Below are positions 5,080-8,237 of a DNA stretch of 8,237 nucleotides, one piece after another. The first letter of the stretch is position 1; each line of letters starts with the position of its first letter. Under the pieces are notes generated by a model. The model did no database searches. It saw only the letters and a list, made by a program, of their open reading frames with translations, and had not been told where the DNA came from. Source of the DNA: Candidatus Heimdallarchaeota archaeon (GTDB taxonomy: Archaea; Asgardarchaeota; Heimdallarchaeia; Heimdallarchaeales; Heimdallarchaeaceae); the NCBI GenBank assembly GCA_030603505.1, contig JAUVXQ010000045.1:1-8237 (forward strand), given 5' to 3'. A program made the translations under genes and the position numbers.

Positions 5080-6414
5080 TTACTTCACTATAACCTCAGA
5101 GTTCGTCTGTACAATATCTTCACATATGGATGAGTTCGGTTCTGATCCCTTTTCATCTATAGTATAATCAATATCATCTTCTACATTTCTCATTGAAGTA
5201 TTAATCCAAGAAAGACCCAGAAATAGCAATCCTAGAAGAGCAGAAAATGCGAATAGATGTGACATATTAACATATTCAGCTATGAAACCTGATGATAACA
5301 TCGCAACTGGTGCGGTAAATTGAGCAATAGTTAGTCTAACAGACATAACTCTGCCTAATTTGTCTTTTGGTACAATTGTTTGCCAGATTGTTTGGCTGGA
5401 TATGTTGGCAACAGGATTGAAAAATCCTACAACTAGCATTCCTAAACCCATAAACCAAAAAAGTCCATTGGGGGTCAAAGATGTGATTAAGGATCCTATA
5501 AACATAAAAAGAATACCGATTGCTACACCATTTACTTTTTTCTTGAAACCTTTCCAGATTGTAAGTAATAACGATCCAGCTATTGTTCCAACGTTTAAGA
5601 AAATAAAGACAAAAGCTAAATTTGTTTCATCCCCTCCATGAGTAGAATAGACAAACAAGTTAATCAGTGTAAATAACGGCATGATAAAAAAGTTTGCAGC
5701 TGTGAATGAACCTAAGAGAGGTAATAAACCCTTCTTATTGCGAATAAATTGTACTCCTTCTTTCATTTCGGAAATAAAAGAGGTTTTTTCTGCTTTTTCT
5801 TTTATCTGTTTTACAACTTTTGGTATAGTTATGAAAACTAATGGAATAATGGCAGCTCCGAATGTTATTGGTTCTATCAACATGATTAGATGAATAGGTA
5901 TTGTAGCGTATAGGAAAGCTGCAGTAACTGGACCAACCACAAATACAGCACTTGTAAAAAGAAATTGAAAGCTGTTCATACGGTTTAGATGCTTTTTTGG
6001 TACCATTATTGGGATTATTGTTTGAAGAGCTGGTTGCTGGAATGCTTGAAATGCTCCTCTAATAGCAATGAAGAATAGCAATAAACCTACACCAACTTTA
6101 TCGTATTTGAAAAGAAATAATAGTACAACAGTAACAGCAGCTTGCATGAAATCTACAGAACCAATCAAAAACTTCAGATTAAGACGATCTATTAAGACTC
6201 CAGCAATTGGGGTAAGCAAAACTGTCGGAATAAAACCGATGAACAAAGATAATGATAATAACATTGGGCTTTCAGTTTCGACTGTAATCCACCAGGCTAT
6301 TACAAATTGAATAATACTCAAACCAAAAAGTGAAACTAATTGCCCAGAAAAGAAGAATAAATATCCCTTAAGATTTGAAATCTCTTCTGGATGATTATTC
6401 GAATTATTGGTCAT
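5080..6414 (-). CDS. MFS efflux transporter, DHA3-like
   Basis: A 444-residue major facilitator with about twelve hydrophobic segments, closest in style to the DHA3 family (macrolide exporter/MefA-like, EntS-like), which uses the proton or cation gradient to expel drugs or other small molecules. Visible features are the first helix (GQLVSLFGLSIIQFVIAWW, ~24-42), the motif A loop GVLIDRLNLK (72-81) between helices 2 and 3, a PALQTIIPIMVPKKHLNRMN segment, a central cytoplasmic loop rich in Lys/Glu, and a second-half loop VPKDKLGRVMSVR. An acidic tail (RNVEDDIDYTIDE) follows the last helix. The ATG at 6414 is preferred to one at 6498, because the TATA box (6464-6475) lies between them. Its 3' end abuts a truncated surface-protein frame and is repeated at 2774-2983. 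The divergent regulator at 6553 probably controls it. The substrate cannot be told. Confidence 0.92.
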   Translation of the reverse strand: MTNNSNNHPEEISNLKGYLFFFSGQLVSLFGLSIIQFVIAWWITVETESPMLLSLSLFIGFIPTVLLTPIAGVLIDRLNLKFLIGSVDFMQAAVTVVLLFLFKYDKVGVGLLLFFIAIRGAFQAFQQPALQTIIPIMVPKKHLNRMNSFQFLFTSAVFVVGPVTAAFLYATIPIHLIMLIEPITFGAAIIPLVFITIPKVVKQIKEKAEKTSFISEMKEGVQFIRNKKGLLPLLGSFTAANFFIMPLFTLINLFVYSTHGGDETNLAFVFIFLNVGTIAGSLLLTIWKGFKKKVNGVAIGILFMFIGSLITSLTPNGLFWFMGLGMLVVGFFNPVANISSQTIWQTIVPKDKLGRVMSVRLTIAQFTAPVAMLSSGFIAEYVNMSHLFAFSALLGLLFLGLSWINTSMRNVEDDIDYTIDEKGSEPNSSICEDIVQTNSEVIVK

Positions 6415-6463
6415 ATAATAAACACCGTTTAATATTCTACACTTATAGAGAATAACATCTACA

Positions 6464-6475
6464 AATATATATAAA
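6464..6475 (-). promoter_or_regulatory. TATA box of the MFS transporter gene
   Basis: The minus strand reads ATTTATATATAT and continues TTGTA. It predicts a start near 6440 and a leader of about 25 bases before the ATG at 6414. Confidence 0.6.
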
Positions 6476-6500
6476 TATTTCGACAGTTCTAGCGACAAGA

Positions 6501-6509
6501 TTTATATTT
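6501..6509 (+). promoter_or_regulatory. TATA box of the regulator gene
   Basis: TTTATATTT lies about 45-50 bases before the GTG at 6553; the expected start near 6530 gives a leader of roughly 20 bases that contains the ribosome binding site. Confidence 0.6.
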
Positions 6510-6542
6510 GTACACGAAAACATACTAATCAAGGAATGAAAT

Positions 6543-6550
6543 GGTGGGAT
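6543..6550 (+). promoter_or_regulatory. Ribosome binding site of the regulator gene
   Basis: GGTGGGAT, close to the GGTGAT consensus, lies two bases before the GTG at 6553 and is the main support for that start codon. The spacing is rather short. Confidence 0.45.
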
Positions 6551-6552
6551 AA

Positions 6553-7242
6553 GTGGAGTATCATGATTCAATTATTTATGAAGAAGAAGCAATAAAAATA
6601 CTGAAAGATGCAAAATATTGCGATTTACTAAATAACGTGAAGTATTCTCCGATATTTATCGCGCTTCGTAAAGGTCCATTAACCATTAAAGGACTGGAAA
6701 AGGAGTATAATTCAATTGTAAAAAAAGATATAGATAAAATGGATCTTGAAGATTCTGAGAAAAAAGAACTACAAGAAAAAATGTTCAGGAAAGACAAAAC
6801 GCTTTACAAATACATAAGTAAACTACGAAAAAGCGGTTTAATCATTGAAGCAGGGAAAAGATTTAAAGTTGGTCAAACTGCAGCAGAGACGCTTTTTGGG
6901 CGAGCTGCAAAATTATACCTTATGGATGACAAATCTGAAAGAACGTTCTCTATGGGTGAAGATAAGAAGTATCTCTCTTTTTTTGCTAAACTTATAAGCT
7001 TAATTACTGATGGTTCAAAGGTTTCTGTGGATTGTTTAGCAGAAGTTATGACTAAATTTCTTACACAGATTTCTGAGGAAACAGAGAAAATCTTTAAGAC
7101 ATATTCCAAAGAAACAACAGAATTTGCTTCGGACATGTCTTTTTCAGACATACACAAATCACTAAAGGGACTAAGTATGTTCCTTTTTATACGAAATGCT
7201 TCTAGTTTTGAAGAAATGTTTGACAAATGCATTAAAAAATAG
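6553..7242 (+). CDS. Winged helix-turn-helix transcriptional regulator
   Basis: A 229-residue protein with an ArsR-like winged-helix domain in its first half. Helices cover about 14-27 and 31-40 (YSPIFIALRKGPLTIKGLEKEY, a typical helix-turn-helix lead-in), the recognition helix is about 81-95 (DKTLYKYISKLRKSG) and the wing is LIIEAGKRFKVGQTA (96-110). A charged insert rich in Lys, Glu and Asp (~55-80) separates the second helix from the recognition helix, longer than in classical ArsR. The second half (~137-229) is helical and may dimerise or sense a ligand; it has no recognisable domain. No Cys pair typical of metal sensors is visible in the DNA-binding part. The gene is transcribed away from the MFS pump with both TATA boxes within an inverted repeat, so it is probably the repressor or activator of that pump and of itself. 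The GTG start follows a GGTGGGAT ribosome binding site. Confidence 0.82.
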   Translation: MEYHDSIIYEEEAIKILKDAKYCDLLNNVKYSPIFIALRKGPLTIKGLEKEYNSIVKKDIDKMDLEDSEKKELQEKMFRKDKTLYKYISKLRKSGLIIEAGKRFKVGQTAAETLFGRAAKLYLMDDKSERTFSMGEDKKYLSFFAKLISLITDGSKVSVDCLAEVMTKFLTQISEETEKIFKTYSKETTEFASDMSFSDIHKSLKGLSMFLFIRNASSFEEMFDKCIKK

Positions 7243-7273
7243 GCTTGTAAGAATTTTGAAAAATATGAAAGAT

Positions 7274-7280
7274 TATAAAT
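7274..7280 (+). promoter_or_regulatory. TATA-like element of the methyltransferase gene
   Basis: TATAAAT lies about 30 bases before the ATG at 7309. No ribosome binding site is visible before that ATG, so a leaderless or very short-leader mRNA is likely. Confidence 0.4.
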
Positions 7281-7308
7281 TAGTAAAGAATTACTTAACT
7301 AGATAAGC

Positions 7309-7872
7309 ATGGATCTTTTTTCCAGAATCGCTAGCCGATATGAGAGTATAGTTGGATCTTTTGATTATGAGAAGCTCAGAGATTTTTTTCCTATAAATTC
7401 TGAAGAATTAATTTTAGATCTTGGAGGCGGTACAGGGCGCGTAGCTATATTTCTGAAAAAGGAAGCTAATGACTGTTTAATTTTTGATAGGTCATTTGAA
7501 ATGCTTCAACAGAGTAGAAATCATACTAACGATTTCCTTCTCGTTCAAGGAAAAAGTGAAACATTGCCTTTTCGAAAGAATTCTTTTGGTCAAATATTTA
7601 TTAACGATACTTTGCACCATGTACAAAACCAAGAAAAAACTTTGAATGAATGTAACGCTATTCTTTTAAAACAGGGTCAAGTGATTATTAGAGAGTTTGA
7701 TAGGAAATATTTTTGGAATTTATTATTAATCCTATTTGAGAAGATAATGCGTTTTAAAAGCAAGTTTTATTCACCAAAAGAATTGCAAAAATTGTGTGAA
7801 GAACTTAACTTGGATGTTTATTATAGGAGACCTAGTAAGGCTACATTCGTTTTGGTAGGTCAGAAGAAGTAG
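7309..7872 (+). CDS. Class I SAM-dependent methyltransferase
   Basis: A 187-residue Rossmann-fold methyltransferase of the Methyltransf_11/UbiE-like type. The N-terminus FSRIASRYESIVGSFDYEKL resembles the UbiE-type lead-in. Motif I, the SAM-binding glycine loop, is ILDLGGGTGR (35-44). An acidic residue ends strand 2 (IFD, D60), GKSETLPF (81-88) is the usual region contacting the adenine, and the strand 4 segment is IFINDTLHHV (96-105). After strand 5 (GQVIIREFD, 123-131) come a hydrophobic helix segment (~134-148) and a short C-terminal domain with YSPKELQKLCEELNL (154-168). It is shorter than full UbiE (about 230-250 residues), and the methyl acceptor cannot be told; lipid or small-molecule methylation are both possible. 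It is 66 bases downstream of the regulator and may be cotranscribed or use the TATA-like element at 7274. Confidence 0.92.
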   Translation: MDLFSRIASRYESIVGSFDYEKLRDFFPINSEELILDLGGGTGRVAIFLKKEANDCLIFDRSFEMLQQSRNHTNDFLLVQGKSETLPFRKNSFGQIFINDTLHHVQNQEKTLNECNAILLKQGQVIIREFDRKYFWNLLLILFEKIMRFKSKFYSPKELQKLCEELNLDVYYRRPSKATFVLVGQKK

Positions 7873-7900
7873 ATAAGCATCAGATTTTAAACACATACTC

Positions 7901-7910
7901 TTATTATAAT
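7901..7910 (+). promoter_or_regulatory. TATA-like element of the DinB-like gene
   Basis: TTATTATAAT, about 50-60 bases before the ATG at 7961, predicts a leader of about 25-30 bases. It is a weak match in AT-rich sequence. Confidence 0.35.
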
Positions 7911-7960
7911 GCAAAATAAGCAGAACGAAGAAAGAAATCACTAAATAAGAAGTGTAAAAA

Positions 7961-8237
7961 ATGATAACTAGAAACACTCATCCATCTTTGGGTTTAACAC
8001 TTTTGAAGCAGTTTAAAGAAGAATGGGGCATGCTCAAGCAAGGAATCAATAATATTCCTGATGATAAATGGTCTAAAACGAAGAATGATTGGAGTTTCTC
8101 ATGGACTGTTCATCATATTATTGAAGCAGCTGATTTCTATTCTAGAAGCACAGATGAAGGGATGAAATGGGGTACAATAGCTAATATTGACTGGGACAAT
8201 GATTCAAAAGAAATAATAGAAAAAAAGAAATCAAAAG
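7961..8237 (+). CDS. DinB-like domain protein (5' part only)
   Basis: The first 92 residues of a protein that continues past the right edge. The pattern LTLLKQFKEEWGMLKQGI (12-29), a NIPDDKW turn (31-37), then WTVHHIIEAADFYSR (48-62) fits the first two helices of the DinB-like four-helix bundle, where a His in the second helix (H51 or H52) is the first of three metal ligands; the other two would lie outside the window. Family members include thiol-dependent transferases and uncharacterised proteins; 'DinB' in the family name does not imply a DNA polymerase. The ATG at 7961 fits because the first bundle helix starts about ten residues later. It lies 88 bases after the methyltransferase in the same orientation. 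The assignment rests on the helix pattern and the His motif only. Confidence 0.6.
   Translation, partial: MITRNTHPSLGLTLLKQFKEEWGMLKQGINNIPDDKWSKTKNDWSFSWTVHHIIEAADFYSRSTDEGMKWGTIANIDWDNDSKEIIEKKKSK

Larger units (their letters stand above)
6460..6512. repeat. 10-base perfect inverted repeat spanning both divergent promoters
   Basis: TACAAATATA (6460-6469) and TATATTTGTA (6503-6512) are exact reverse complements, and each overlaps one of the two TATA boxes. Between them lie two direct CGACA copies (6481-6485 and 6493-6497), 12 bases apart, centred roughly on the symmetry point. The arrangement suits simultaneous control of the MFS gene and the regulator gene, with autoregulation. Part of the symmetry follows from having two TATA boxes back to back. 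Confidence 0.55.

Noticed and set aside
5360..6310. Plus-strand frames opposite the MFS transporter (5360-5641, 5681-5893, 6068-6310)
   Set aside because: They are antisense to a well-supported membrane transporter and show no domain or promoter of their own.
6415..6498. Extending the MFS transporter to an ATG at 6498
   Set aside because: The extra 28 residues have no counterpart in the family, and the gene's own TATA box (6464-6475) lies inside that extension.
6576..7232. Minus-strand frames opposite the regulator (6576-6797, 6873-7232)
   Set aside because: They are Ser/Phe-rich shadows of a Lys/Glu-rich gene, with no independent support.
7300..7880. 11-base direct repeat TAGATAAGCAT at 7300-7310 and 7870-7880 bracketing the methyltransferase gene
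   Set aside because: Several 11-base repeats are expected by chance in 8 kb of AT-rich DNA; one copy overlaps the start codon and the other the stop, and no other sign of a mobile unit is present.
7771..7977. A 68-codon minus-strand frame across the methyltransferase/DinB-like gap
   Set aside because: It overlaps the methyltransferase end, the promoter and the start of the DinB-like gene, and has no family resemblance.
1..8237. CRISPR array, tRNA, rRNA, transposase or integrase
   Set aside because: Looked for on both strands by eye; no regularly spaced repeats, cloverleaf with conserved tRNA boxes, or recombinase motifs were seen.

Overview
This AT-rich window reads as archaeal, and more tentatively as an Asgard (Heimdallarchaeota-like) or related lineage. 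The evidence is: TATA-box promoters about 25-30 bases before genes, T-rich terminators without strong hairpins, a GAGGTGAT-type ribosome binding site, secreted proteins anchored by a C-terminal membrane helix followed by Arg/Lys, Ig-like repeat surface proteins, and a winged-helix regulator with a charged insert. The lineage is an inference; no rRNA or tRNA is present to test it.

Left part (1-2652): the 5' end of an ABC-2 type transporter ATPase (minus) diverges from a family 5 (peptide/oligosaccharide type) ABC substrate-binding protein (plus). The binding protein has its two conserved parts in swapped order: the part that is normally C-terminal follows the signal peptide directly, and the part that is normally N-terminal comes after it, ending in a Thr-rich linker and membrane anchor. 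Its promoter carries four TTGATT/AATCAA half-sites.

Middle part (2653-5082): a region of gene decay on the minus strand. At 2774-2983 lies the last ~70 codons of a second copy of the MFS transporter whose intact version is at 5080-6414. Between the two copies sit an apparently intact HEPN/MNT toxin-antitoxin-type pair and the wreck of an Ig-like surface protein gene. That gene has no 5' end, an in-frame TAG at a conserved Tyr position, and a second paralogous membrane-anchor tail directly after its stop codon. The repeated MFS tail at both ends suggests that this block arose by recombination or duplication.

Right part (5080-8237): a DHA3-type MFS efflux transporter (minus) and a winged-helix regulator (plus) are divergently transcribed from a 138-base region. 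A 10-base perfect inverted repeat there spans both TATA boxes, so the regulator probably controls the pump and itself. Downstream on the plus strand are a class I SAM-dependent methyltransferase and the start of a DinB-like protein that runs off the right edge; each has its own TATA-like element.

No CRISPR array, tRNA, rRNA, transposase or integrase is visible. The most notable observations are the permuted substrate-binding protein and the duplicated-tail recombination scar around the HEPN/MNT and surface-protein remnants.
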